Assembly: GCF_040712315.1 (NCBI RefSeq)
Contig: NC_134023.1
Coordinates: 69,228,757-69,292,756, forward strand
Source: Castanea sativa
Lineage: Eukaryota; Streptophyta; Magnoliopsida; Fagales; Fagaceae
Length of the DNA: 64,000 nt
Direction: 5' to 3'
The notes under the pieces are model-generated. The model did not search any database. It was given only the letters and a program-made list of their open reading frames with translations, and had not been told where the DNA came from. How positions within the stretch are numbered: position 1 is the first letter of the stretch; each line of letters starts with the position of its first letter. Shown piece after piece: positions 1 through 10,589 of this stretch. Made by a program: the position numbers and the translations under genes.

Positions 1-65
1 GTTTTCCCAATTTTGTATCTAGTACTTTCTTGGAAAATATTTAGTGATGACTAACCCATACCATT

Positions 66-830
66 GGCCAAAATGAGCAAGTGCCCTTTTCGCGCAAAAA
101 AGTAGCATTCTGTCTCATTTCTCAAACTAATTAGGAAAATGTCCTTCTTTTGTAACTCGATTTTCTCAAAATAGAGTTTCAATGTAAAACACGATTTGTA
201 GAAAATTGAGTATGTGGCGATCAAACTTAAAAATAAATAAAAAATTGCATGGAACTCGAGTTCATGGAGCTCGAGTTCCATAAAAAACGCCATTATAGTT
301 ATTAAAAACGCCACTATAGGCCTCCATGAAATGTAGCTATAGGTAAAAATTTTTAAAAAATTGCATGGAACTCGAGTTCGGAGAGCTCGAGTTCCACAAA
401 AAACGCCACTATAGGTATTTTAAAATGCCACTATAGGGCTCCTTATGGAGCGATCAGACTTAAGGAAAAAAACTTGCATGTTAAAACGCCACTATAGGGC
501 TTTAAAACGCCACTACAGGACTCCTTATGGAGCGATCAAACTTAAGAAAAAAAACTTGCATGTTTTAAAACGTCACCATCGGGCTTTAAAACGCCACTAT
601 ATGACATTAAAAAATCGCATGGAACTTGAGTTCATGGAGCTCGAGTTCCAAAATTTTTTTTTTAATTTTCAGTTTGCTATAACTCGATTGTCCAAAAATC
701 GAGTTTTAAATTGAAACTCGATTTTGAGAAAATCGAATTTCAAAATAGGGACATTTCCCTAATTAATTGGGGAAAGGGGGCACAATGCTAGATATTTTGT
801 GTGAAATGGGCATTTGCTCATTTTGGCCCC
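66..830. mobile_element. MULE-like non-autonomous element with 9-11 bp target duplication
   Basis: CATACCATTGG is repeated at 57-67 and 831-841, and occurs once, uninterrupted, at 15513-15523 in the paralogous copy. The ends are inverted: GGCCAAAATGAGCAAGTGCCC-type on the left, and its complement with one or two changes on the right. Imperfect similarity continues inward for roughly 120 bp. A 9 bp target duplication (up to 11 bp if two terminal G bases are counted) fits Mutator-like elements. The interior (about 245-660) is built from short modules: a palindromic GAACTCGAGTTC/GAGCTCGAGTTCC unit seen three times, and a CGCCACTATAGG-like unit seen at least six times. No transposase is present. 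Superfamily is inferred from TIR and TSD length only. Confidence 0.8.
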
Positions 831-1275
831 CATACCATTGGTTTATGAGCTTTGCATTGTTTAAGAAAAACCTTAACCGAAGAAGGGGCCAAAGATTTTG
901 GAGTCAATGTTTTTTTGTTATTTGTTCTTTTGATAGTTAAGGGTATGAGAGATTTTAACCTTGGATGTCTATATTGGAAATACTAAAAAGGTAGCAAATA
1001 GTTGAATTACAAGGCTCTTAGCATGTCAATTATGCTTTCTTATTTCATATCTAAGACACTATTTGAAAACATTTCATAGTAATTAATGATTAGCCTATAC
1101 CATTGATTCTATTAGCTTTACATTATTTGATGGGTAAAAGCCATTAGATGGGTATATTTTGAAGTTACAAAGAGATCAAGAAAAAGCCAATGAGCTCAAG
1201 CTCAAATGGCATAGGTACATGATGATATTAAAGAACCTTTAGAATAGAAATAATCAAATAATAAAATAACATTAA

Positions 1276-2519
1276 GGCAAAAACACTATTTTGGTTCCTA
1301 CATTTTGAGGTTACAGTCAATTTGGCCCCAATATTTTGGTAGCAATAAATTTGGTTCTTGTTATTTTCAACTTACAGTCAATTTAATCAATGTCGTTAAC
1401 CTACTAACGGAAAATAGTTATGTAGCAAATGGTGTGTACAGTTGGCACATTTTAAACTTACATGGCAACTAAATAATAATAATAAATTTGGATAGATATT
1501 AAAAAATTCCAACTCAACATTTAAATTTAAAAAAAAATAATAATTTCTCAATTTTAAAATCCATTCATTTTCTTGTCCTTTCTTGTCTTTTCTCGGAAAC
1601 CAAACACAAAGAAAATTTCTGTCATTTCCTTTTCTCTCACTTTCTTGGCAACCAAATAACAGCACTCAAATACTCTCTCTAAAAATCCACAAAAATTCCA
1701 AAAAAAAAAGAGTTAAGTGTCTCAGAAAATCCCAATACATCTTTTTATCTTTAACCTCAAGCTAAAATCTAAAACTCCTTTGTAAACCCATACCCCCATC
1801 AGTTCAGCCAGAAGGCCTCCCCTTTCTCTTGATTTCTCGATTTCTTCTTTTTTTCAATTAATCTCTATCTCTCTATCCTGGGTTCAATTAGATTGGCTTT
1901 CATGGAGATTAAATGGCAATTATGGACAGATCAATGATTGACACGGTGTTTTGGGCTCTCGAGGATTTGGAAGGATGTGGGTCTTAGGTTTTTAAGGATC
2001 CATGTAACACCAAAATCTTTACCTTTGTTTTGCTGTTCATAAAATTTTGCTTTCAGTGCATCACCGTGTATTGCCAAGAGATAACGATTTCTAAACCATC
2101 GAAGTTGAATCGTTTGGTCTGGGTTATATTGTGTGTTTATTTTATTTATATGGGTTTGATCTGGGTTTTTGCTTGTTTAGTTATTAAGAAAATGCAATAA
2201 AATAAAAGTAAATCTTGATGTTTTAATTTTTGTGTTTTTAATTTTTTCTGATTTAGATTTTTAATCCTTTAATGGCTGAGGTGGAGTTTTTTTAAATATT
2301 TATCCAAATTTATTATTATTATTTAGTTGCCACGTAAGCTTAAAATATGTTAACTATGTAAACCGTTTGTTACGTAAACATTTTTTGTTAGTGAGTTAAT
2401 GATAGGGACCAAATTGACTGCAAGTTGAAAGTAGCAGGGATCAAATTGATTGTTACCAAAATATAGGGATCAAATTGATTGTAACTACAAAATGTAAAAA
2501 CTAAAATAGTGTTTTCACC
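1276..2519. mobile_element. MULE-like non-autonomous element, 1.24 kb, TSD TAACATTAA
   Basis: TAACATTAA flanks the insertion at 1267-1275 and 2520-2528, and is present once at 15950-15958 in the empty copy. The ends are inverted repeats (GGCAAAAACACTATTTTGG against CCAAAATAGTG-like reading inward from 2519). They extend about 200 bp, including the AATTTGG/CCAAATT blocks near 1480 and 2305. A 9 bp target duplication with long TIRs indicates a Mutator-like element. The unique interior (about 1560-2280) looks like plant leader sequence: CT-rich, then TGG-rich, with short open frames of no recognised family. It may be captured host DNA, but this is not shown. No transposase frame is seen. Confidence 0.82.
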
Positions 2520-2528
2520 TAACATTAA

Positions 2529-3700
2529 ATTTTGTTAGGATCAATGTGTTAGTGTTGGAAAATTCCATGACTTTGTAACTGGCAAATTGAGTATGCAATG
2601 AGTCTATGAAGTTCAGATCAAGTTCAAGATAACTAGTGCAAGAAACAGCTCAAATTGGCCATAAGGATAAATATATAGTGAAGCTTTTACATAGGTAAAT
2701 CTTATTCAATTGGTTTCTGCGGGGCTTACCAGTGTCTGATAAAAGAAGTGCTTGTTTTTGCAATCTCCTAAAACGGGTGATAGGATTGGATGTGCCTATC
2801 TTCTGGTTTTGAAAATATTGTGAATTCTTGAACATGTCACATGTTGACCTGTGTTTATGTGTTTACTGAACATAAAATCTTTTTTTTTTCATTTTTTAAA
2901 TTAGAAACATTAAAGCCTTCAAAAAAAAAAAAAACTAGTAACTTTTTTTTATCAAACTCTAAATCCCTTATTCGACGATAAGAAATTTTATCAATTGAGC
3001 TAACTGGAACCCACAAAAAATCGGTAACATAAAAAGTGTCAATCTCATAAATGTTGACAAAAAAGAAAGGAAAAACTCATTAAAATTGATTTCTAAAAGT
3101 AACGTATGAGGAAAAAAAAAAATGCTATTGACTTGAACAAAAGTACGGTATTTGAACTTAACTAATTATGTGACACTTGGACAAACAATTGGATCAGTCA
3201 TTAAAATTGAGAATTTTTAAAAATAAAAAAGTAAGTAAATTATAGACAGCTTATGATATAATGATCGAAATCTAATGTATTGAAAATAACAATTAAATCC
3301 TTAGATAAAAGTAAAGCTAAAAACACAACGAATGAGCAAGGGATTGGATAGTTTGGGCAAATCATTCAATTTGTTCATCGCCAGGGGAATGTACATTTGA
3401 GGGAGTATATATGCATCATAATGGAGATACAATATAGAGTGTAATTGTTGAGCTTTACATGGGGAAGGTGAATTCTCTCTCTATCTTTGCATGAATCACA
3501 TATCAAATTACCAACAGAAATTAAACCAAAAATGTGAAACACAATCTTTGTCCACTAGAATTACACGAAGAAAAATTCAAAATTTTCAGTCATAAAGATC
3601 AATTAAAAAAATTCAACTTCGGAATAAAAATCCAAGAAGATGAAACACGTGAATATGCAATCATCAAAATGGAGGCAAGAAACACGTGGCTATGTCAGTA
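2529..3700. other. Noncoding stretch with a SINE-like fragment
   Basis: No gene is visible. At about 2955-3015 the reverse strand reads like the left part of a tRNA-derived SINE (complement of TCAATTGAGCTAACTGG, an A-box-like run). The rest is AT-rich sequence with short A runs and no long or conserved frame. Confidence 0.45.
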
Positions 3701-4065
3701 TTTCAACGATTCTAATCAATCTCCCTTTCCTCTCTATCTCTTAATTAATTACCCTCTTGTTTGTTTTTTGGAAAGATAGTCTTCATTCAACAGTCAAAAA
3801 AGTTGCATCCACCACTAGTAATATACGAAATTTGCATTATTTAGGAAGACCTAAACAGCTAAACTTAACAAAGACGCCAAGGACTTATATTGTGCTTTCT
3901 TGGATAATCCTTCGTGTCTTTCCAGTTTCTACCAACCATCATGTTTGGAATGTTTTTTTCTAGGGTTTTGTGTTCATGAGCTTGTTAAGAAACAAAACAA
4001 TTTTCTGGAGCTCAACTTGATTACAAAAAAAGTCTCAAAAGAATGAACAAGCTTCACTTGTTTAC
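3695..4065 (+). repeat. Direct repeat, copy 1 (empty-site copy for the 10.6 kb element)
   Basis: This block matches 9965-10580 over CTCTATCTCTTAATTAATTA, GGAAAGATAGTCTTCATTCA, CCACTAGTAATATAC, AGGAAGACCTAAACAGC and, further on, GTGTTCATGAGCTTGTTA and CAGCTCAACTTG-like runs. In this copy the AAAAAAGTCTCAAAAG segment runs on to GCTTCACTTGTTTAC without interruption. In the 10 kb copy the same junction holds the 1.38 kb inverted-repeat element. It is noncoding. Confidence 0.75.
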
Positions 4066-4099
4066 AAACAAAAAAACATAAATACGTTTTATACCAAGT

Positions 4100-4560
4100 T
4101 TTACAACCCTACCAAAGACTGACAAAGTTTTTATCCAACTCTTATTTATGCTTCCAATTAAGCAAAATAGGTTTTCTGTTGAAAATAGACCACCAGCATC
4201 GATCCTACTTATATATACTGTTATAAAACCTATCCACATCACAGTAAAACAATTGCTTTTTTTTTTTTTTTGTAGAACAATTGCTCTAATAATGCATAGC
4301 GTGTTGGTTAAAGCTTCACATTTTCCTTTTACTATTTTACACAATATTCCTAATTGATGCAAAAATGTCTATATCTTGAAAAATGTTCACATTTAACATA
4401 TGAAAATATATGTAAACAAAAAAAAACAAAAAAAGCTATAAACTTTCATGTGCTTTCTTCTAAAACCCTTGAGAAGACCTAGACTAAGACTTGGCATCCA
4501 TGGTGGCTTTTCCACCAACTACCATGAGAATATATTTCTATTTTATCAATATAAACTAAA
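4100..4560 (+). repeat. Composite module of the 1-22 kb repeat patchwork
   Basis: The module carries GACAAAGTTTTTATCCAACT, a run ending AAAATAGGTTTTC, a TATATATA-containing run, CTCTAATAATGCATAGCGTG, then GAGAAGACCTAGACTAAGAC and a CCACCAACTACCATG-like run. The same order of pieces recurs around 14950-15340, 16050-16270 and 17620-17760. It has no open frame. The TATA-like runs suggest an old promoter or transcribed repeat, but that is inference. Confidence 0.6.
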
Positions 4561-5619
4561 AAATTAGGAGAAACAATTGGGGAAAGTACGTTAAAAAAAA
4601 AAAGAGAAGAGCACCACACTTTTAAATGGGACATATTAACTAAGCTCACACTTCTAAATGAGACACCTTAAATGAGATGTTTTAAATGGTAAAAAATTTG
4701 GCATTAATGAATAGTACTGTTCCAACTTTAGCCTAACAAGATTTTTGGGTCCAAGCACCATGGGAGTTCATAAAAGTCACAACTCACAATTAAAATTAAA
4801 GGTGATATTTCCTTATAATGAATAAGGAAGATTTTTAATTATTAATATATGCTCTCTTTCATAATGATAAATAATTATGCATAAAGTCAATTAGAGAATC
4901 TTATAGATGTGTCAAAACAGATGTGTAGTTTGGATCCGGTCAATCGGGTTTGAGTTGAAAACATGTCTGTGTCAAAATGGGCCATTTTAAGCATATAAGA
5001 AATGGGTCTTGTTAATTGGGTTGTGGGTCGGGTTGGTTTGGGCAAGGCAACCCATATTTTCCACATGAATTTTTTATTTAGGAAAAATTACAATTTACTC
5101 CTTTGTAGTTTGACCGAAATTTTAATTGCTTATTTGTAGTTTGAGGAAAAAAATGGTTGATTAATCTTTGTATTATGATTGCTCTTAAAGCTATATTCCC
5201 CTAGTTCCAGCTATTGGCATTGGCTTTTTTTGTCCTATTTTTTATGTGCTATCATCTTTGATTTTGCAATTAGGTCTTTTCTTTTTAGCAAGCTTGCTCC
5301 AATTATCAATACTTTATTAATATGTACATTATTAATAATGACCTGTGTGTGTGTGTGTGTGTGTTTGAGATACTGAACTTTGCATTACTTAAGAAGACCT
5401 AAACTTTTTTTCCCTTAGGAAGAAGAAGGCTTGAAGTTAACTACAAGAGGCCAAATACTTGATGTCAACGGTGAATTGCGTTATTTATTTATTTGAAAGA
5501 AACATTGTATCATATCAGCAAGTTTTATAAAAACAAGTGGTACAATGGTAGTGGTGTGAAAATGGTTATGTAGGAGATGGGTGAAGGGGAAACCCGTGAG
5601 TGGAAGAGAATGAGAGAGT
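4561..5619. other. Noncoding stretch with degraded MITE-like pieces and a (GT)n tract
   Basis: No gene is supported. Near 4905-5070 a GGTCAATCGGG/GGGTCGGGTTGG-type run resembles the ends of GC-richer hAT-type MITEs seen elsewhere in the window, but no clean ends were found. A perfect (GT)n microsatellite lies at about 5344-5364. The repeat module TTTGCATTACTTAAGAAGACC begins near 5379. Confidence 0.45.
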
Positions 5620-6060
5620 GGAATATCGTCGTAATTGGTCTTGACCTGAAAAAATTTAGGACCTTTTTCAGTGCTTTTGAACCACCGTAATAGGTATTTG
5701 TTTTGTAAATACCTATTGCGGCAGTTTAGAACCGCCATAATACCTATTAAGAAAAACAGTTTTTTATATATTGAACCATCATTATAGATAATTATTTTGT
5801 AATTACCTATTGCAACGGTTTAGATCCGCCATAATAGACCCTGTATAAAAATAAATAAATAAATAACAAAAAAAAATACCTATCTTGATATTTTCAAACT
5901 ACTGCAATAGGTTTTATTCTTCTAAAGTCCTACTATAAACCTACCAATTGTCGGAATTTACCATAGTTGTTGCGGCGCTTAGAAAGGCACCACTATAGGC
6001 CTAGGGTTTACTCTGGCAATAACCAAAACAGTCGTAATAGGTGACATATAGTGGTTATTT
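5620..6060. repeat. Array of short hairpin repeats, CACTA-like subterminal region
   Basis: Several units of about 60-90 bp each form a small hairpin around a GCGGCAGTTTAGAACCGCC-like core flanked by CCTATT and AATAGG. Units are visible near 5670-5740, 5765-5840, 5875-5940 and 5970-6040, with increasing divergence. Motifs such as CCACTATAGG and CGTAATAGG in inverted pairs are typical of subterminal repeats of plant CACTA elements. No CACTA terminus or transposase was found, so the class is tentative. Confidence 0.45.
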
Positions 6061-6239
6061 GAGAAGACCTAGAATAATCTAGTGCTTTCTTGGAAAGTCC
6101 TTGAATTAATTACTTGCTAGTGATGCTTGGGAATTGAGATATTAAATGTTTTACAACATAGCTTTTACAAATGGAAATACCACCAATCACAAAAGGTTAT
6201 TTGAACACTCATTAATTATTTTGTTGAATGACACTAATT

Positions 6240-7130
6240 AATTTTATAATTCATAAAATTATTTAAATAAATCACAAAATTATTTAATATATCATTTAAC
6301 TAAAAAGTATATATACATGGAGACAAAACAAAAGACTTTGGCTATACACAGTATTTTGTCTTCACACTGTGGCATCTTGGTAATTCATTTGCCACCTGAG
6401 ACGCAGTCCAGCTTCACCTCCACTAAATGCATAGAGTACACTATAGTGTAGGGCCTTGGGAAAAGAAAAAACTTGTCTTAGTTGCACAACATTTTCATCA
6501 TTCATTTTTCTCCACAAAAAAATTTTTAAAAAAAAAAAATCATCCACTTTATCATAATTTTTGCCAAGCCTAGTGTAAACATTATCTACATTTGAAGCTT
6601 TTCTTTTGTTGCTAATGTCCACAGTATGGAGCCAGAACTTGGAGTTAGGGGAGCACTTTTAGTAATGCCAGCTCTATACTATATAAGTAATTAAGATTGT
6701 TGTCTAGAGCCCCAAGTATATAAAAGGTCCCAAATTTTTAACTAATATGATTTTTTTTTTTTTTGTAATACCAAATATTAGCCAATAAATAAAATAATAT
6801 TTTTATATCAAACGAAAACAAGAAAAAAAAAAGAGAGAGAAAGAAATACTACATCCATAACATTTTTCACACTATTTTTATAACAAATATTAAGTAGCAT
6901 GTTGTTACAAGCTGTTATTAATCATAGCAAAAAAATAATTTCAATGGTGGGTTGAAATTAGAATTTAGAACCAGTAATAATTTAACATCTAAGATTTGAT
7001 GTAGCACTTCTCCAAAAAAAAAAAAGCAATACACAAAAAAATTTACCACATTTTTCATAATAGTTTAGTTGGCAAAGTTCTACTAGTTCTCATTTAGATC
7101 TACTACTAACATCACTCTTTTACTTACCAC
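6240..7130 (+). repeat. Dispersed repeat block, copy 1 of 3, with an ORF-like relic
   Basis: The part up to about 6800 is nearly the same as 13617-14170. A shared run follows an ACTATATAAGTAATTAAGA motif and an AATATTAGCCAATAAATAAA motif; the latter half recurs at 50815-51260. On the minus strand a frame at 6362-6622 reads through WRKMNDENVVQLRQVFSF and ends in RLRWQMNYQDATV; the 13.7 kb copy keeps a similar but shorter frame. I do not recognise this peptide. Conservation of the frame may simply reflect recent duplication. It is most likely a transposon-derived block. Confidence 0.6.
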
Positions 7131-7665
7131 TATTAATCCATATTTGGTGCAAAAATTTTCTTGTAATTAAAATTTCAATTGCTTTGGAATTTTTATTTTG
7201 TGGGTTACTTATAAGTGGGAGGAAAAAAAAAAAAAAAAGATACAGCCTGATAACTTACTGCAAACCCAAACTCCAATTTGGGCTAGAATGGACCGAAATA
7301 GACTAAAATGACCCGTAATTTTATTCGAATGAGAAAGGGGGTTTCTTGTTCCAGTTTGCATTCCGAAAAGGTATTGACAACATTGGTAGGAGCCTAATTG
7401 ACTACCTGACTCATCATTTGTGAAGGAATCTGAATCCAAAGCAACGTGAATTGAAAAGGCATGCCAAAGAAGAGCAAGCAGCATATGATAAGCCTATCAT
7501 TGAGGCAGAGAACATTTAAAATCTTGCATCCAGATATCCAAGTTGTTATTGTAAATATTTTTTATTGTTCTTTACTATTGGAATTGATGTATGCATGTTA
7601 ATTGTAAAGCCAATGAGCATTGCATTATATGAGAATACCTAAAATCAAGAAGATGCTAAAGATTT
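7131..7665. other. Noncoding stretch
   Basis: No gene is recognised. A short run at 7619-7670 (TGCATTATATGAGAATACC, then TCAAGAAGATGCTAAAGA) is one more copy of the AAGACC-type module that recurs through the first 22 kb. Confidence 0.5.
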
Positions 7666-8457
7666 ATGGTGCGTATGGATTGAGGGTGAGAGAGTGGAGG
7701 AGAGGAGAGTTGTAACATCCCAGTCAATCAGACAAAAAAAGAAAGAAAGTAAAAGTCAGATTTTTAGTGGACCACATGTGCCCCACCTAACCCAATAATC
7801 CCCCACCACTCATTTTCACACCATCCCTTTTCTCTCTTTTGGCGGGCCATCTCTTTTCTTCCTTTCATTTTCTTTCTTTTCTCTTTACTTAAACACACAC
7901 ACTCACTTCCACACTCACCCACCGAACTCCACTCCAAACCACCATCTCACCATCATTTTCCGACAAGCTCACCAGAAAATTTTGAGAACCCATAAGCACC
8001 TTCACCCTTTTTTTGAGGTAAAAATTTCTGATCTTTTTGGTGGGTTTTACACTTTTGCTTGAGGTTATTTTTATCTAAGCTTTAATAATGATACCCATGT
8101 GATTTATGAGTATTGAAAGTGATATTTATGTGTTTGTATGTATGAATTTTGTATTGGTGGAATTATTTGATGAGTGTGTATATGGTTTGTGCTAATTCTT
8201 AAATTGAGCTAGATACAATTTCAAACTCTATGCTTATTGTGATAGGTTTACTTGATATTGTTTAGGTTCTAGCTAATCTCCTTGGAGCTTGGAGAATTAG
8301 GCTTTTGCGGTTGCGAGATAAGTAGCTTTTTAATGGAATTTTTGAAAAATAACCATATTGCATAAATGTTGTTTTTGGGTTAGACACGCTTTTGAAAACT
8401 ACCTATGGAAATTACATTTTCCTAAAAACTATTATGTCGTAACCTTAATATATATAA

Positions 8458-8460
<3 letters not shown>

Positions 8461-8508
<48 letters not shown>
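8461..8508. repeat. (AT)n microsatellite inside the solo LTR
   Basis: An almost pure AT dinucleotide run of about 48 bp lies within the LTR and breaks up any short frame there. It is likely to vary in length between individuals. Confidence 0.9.
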
Positions 8509-8511
<3 letters not shown>

Positions 8512-8924
8512 GCATCATATTTGGTATTGCATTTGGGGAAATGCATGAATTGTTGACATGAAAAAATGAGCATCTTTTACTTAATCTTTGATAAGAAAAT
8601 CATGGATTTTATGTTGTATTGGAAAATTTAAAGATGCTTATCTTGTCTTAGTACTTGAGAAATTGATAGAAAATATTTTTGACAAGAATGAAGTTGAAAA
8701 CCTTACAAACTTTGTAGAAGTTGGACTATTTAAGGTTTTTCTGAAACTACATAGATATAAACTATGTATTTTAAAGTAATGTAACATGTGAGCTTTATGT
8801 GGTTTTAACAACATACCATGTGTGATTTCTCGGTGATCACCCGGTTTGGTTTTCGTAGTCTTTATTACAAGGGAATCAAATCTAGGTCAGTGCCCTTTCC
8901 ACTTTGAATGATGCATTCTTCCCT

Positions 8925-9095
8925 TCTGCCCATGGGGGGAAGAGGTTCTTTGATTGTGTGTGGGTGAGGCTACTGTCCATGGGGCTAAAGGACCACATGC
9001 AAAAGAGGTCTTATTTGACGTGCTCTCTGCTGCCCATTGGGGGGAGAGAAAAACCTTAAGGGTATGGGCGAGGCTGCTGTCCATAGGGCCAAGAG
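8925..9095. repeat. Imperfect direct duplication inside the solo LTR
   Basis: Two units share the order TGCCCATGGGG (or TGCCCATTGGGG), GGGTGAGGCTACTGTCCATG (or GGGCGAGGCTGCTGTCCATA), then GGGC. They start near 8929 and 9031. This explains the repetitive 71-codon minus-strand frame here, which is not a gene. Confidence 0.65.
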
Positions 9096-9932
9096 TCTGC
9101 ATACTAGAGAGAACAATACCATGCCAGTTGTGAATGAGTGGATCTCCTAACTGGTCTATGTGGTAGTGTGGTATATTTGTGATAATTTACCTTATGTTAG
9201 ATATTATGGCTTTGGAAATTATATTGTTGGTGCTCATAAATTATAGTATATAGTTTCAAGGTATTTACTTTGAGAAACTTTGTGTTTCATTATTAAATAA
9301 TTCTTGTCATAGCATAATTTTTATTATTGGAAATGAAATTTGCATTTCTCCCACCCCCATTAATTATGCTACTTACTGGGCTCTGTCTTATTCCATTATT
9401 TTATAAACTTTTCAGAGTAGGCAACAATCTTTTGAGACAACTTTTTGGTGGCTAATAGTAGTTAGACTAACTACTGATAGAGGCTGAACTTTCGTAATAG
9501 AGACATTAGATGATGTACACCTTAGAATAGGCTTGACTCATTCTTTTGTATGCTATAGTGGTTATGACTTTATTCCCACCGATGAGACAAGCTGTCAATA
9601 TGTAATTGTTTATTCAAATCTCTATTCTTTTGTGGCCAATGGTCCTTGTAATTAATGCTTAGAGCTCTGCTTACTTTGAGAGTATATTCAATGGAATTAT
9701 TATGATAATTCTTGATGTTGGTACTTTATATGATTTATATGGATTGAATTGTCAAAAAAGAAAAATCTACAGGTACTTTGAGACGTCTTTCTCATGCTTT
9801 GGACCCTTTAGAATTTGGGGCGTGACAAGAGTAGAGTTAGCAAAAGATTAGGCTAATTTCTTGCTAACTCTATTCTACTCCCCTTCACTCATCTTCAATC
9901 CAAATGGGCTCTTTAGCATAAATGGTGCTAAT

Positions 9933-10589
9933 ATACTATAATAATAATGCAAAGCATGTTTTCAAGGACTCTAACCATTCTATCTTTTTCCTCTCTATCT
10001 CTTAATTAATTACACACTTGTTTGTTTTTTTTGGAAAGATAGTCTTCATTCAACAGGCAAAAAAGTCCACCACTAGTAATATACAAGATTTGCATTATTT
10101 AGGAAGACCTAAACAGCTAAACTTAACAAAATTGCCAAGGACTTGGGGTCAATGGGGCTTTTCACATTTGTCCTTTCTAGGATAATCCTTGCATTATTGG
10201 AGAAGACGTATAGTCTAGACTTCGTGTCTTTCCAGTTTCTACCAACCACCATGACTTTGGTCAAATTTGTTTTTTGACAAATTAACCTATATGCCAAAAT
10301 GTGCTTCCAGCTAAAAATTACCTTAGATTGTTGACAACTATGAGTTGCCTTTTCGCTTAACTGAACTTTTGTTTACTCCTATTTATTCTTGTTGGAAATG
10401 TAGAATCATGTTTATGAGTTGGGCCAAACTTATTTTTCTTAAGCCCAGACCAATTAAATTCCAAGCCTAATTCATATTTGGATCGTTTTTTCTAAGGTTC
10501 TGTGTTCATGAGTTTGTTAGGAAACAAAACAATTTGCTGCAGCTCAACTTGTTTAGAAAAAAAGTCTTAAAAAAAATTTTAAAAAAAAA
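9933..10589 (+). repeat. Direct repeat, copy 2 (host of the 10.6 kb element)
   Basis: This stretch matches 3695-4065 over several hundred bases, including TCTATCTCTTAATTAATTA, GATAGTCTTCATTCAACAGG, TTTAGGAAGACCTAAACAGC and GTGTTCATGAGTTTGTTAGG. It ends in a run of A bases at the insertion point of the inverted-repeat element. The matching sequence resumes beyond it at about 11985 (CAAAGCTTGACTTGTTTA). Confidence 0.75.

Larger units (their letters stand above)
1..2537 (+). repeat. Duplicated noncoding block, copy A (interrupted)
   Basis: Positions 1-65, 840-1275 and 2520-2537 read continuously against 15453-15968. Both carry the same run: a GTTTTCCCAATTTTG start, TCTAGTACTTTCTTGG, CATACCATTGG, GAGCTTTGCATTG, GGGCCAAAGA, and an end at AACATTAAATTTTG. 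Copy A is split by two insertions (66-830 and 1276-2519) that copy B lacks. No open frame is shared, so the block is noncoding. It belongs to the repeat patchwork filling the first 22 kb. Confidence 0.85.
7711..9827. mobile_element. Solo LTR, 2,117 bp, TSD AGAGT
   Basis: The block begins TGTAACATCC and ends GGGGCGTGACA, the TG...CA form of an LTR. It is flanked by a perfect 5 bp duplication AGAGT (7706-7710 and 9828-9832). No gag-pol frame, primer-binding site or second LTR is present, so it is a solo LTR left by recombination. Size and ends suggest a Ty3-type retrotransposon, which is inference. It contains a long (AT)n tract at 8461-8508 and an internal imperfect duplication near 8925-9090. 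The LTR sits inside a small MITE. Confidence 0.88.
7668..9914. mobile_element. Small MITE split by a solo LTR
   Basis: The flank before the LTR (GTATGGATTGAGGGTGAGAG) is an imperfect inverted match to the sequence after it (complement: CATTTGGATTGAAGATGAGT). This gives terminal inverted repeats of about 25-35 bp. With the LTR and one target-site copy removed, the host element is only about 120-130 bp, a typical MITE size. Related TIGGATTG-type ends are common among plant hAT-like MITEs. The exact outer boundary and target duplication could not be fixed. Confidence 0.55.

Noticed and set aside
51..714. Open frames on both strands in the first 700 bp
   Set aside because: They fall in the repeat-rich interior of the MULE-like element and are made of the CTCGAG and CGCCACTATAGG modules.
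8887..9102. 71-codon minus-strand frame
   Set aside because: It lies inside the solo LTR and spans an internal duplication; no protein family is recognised.
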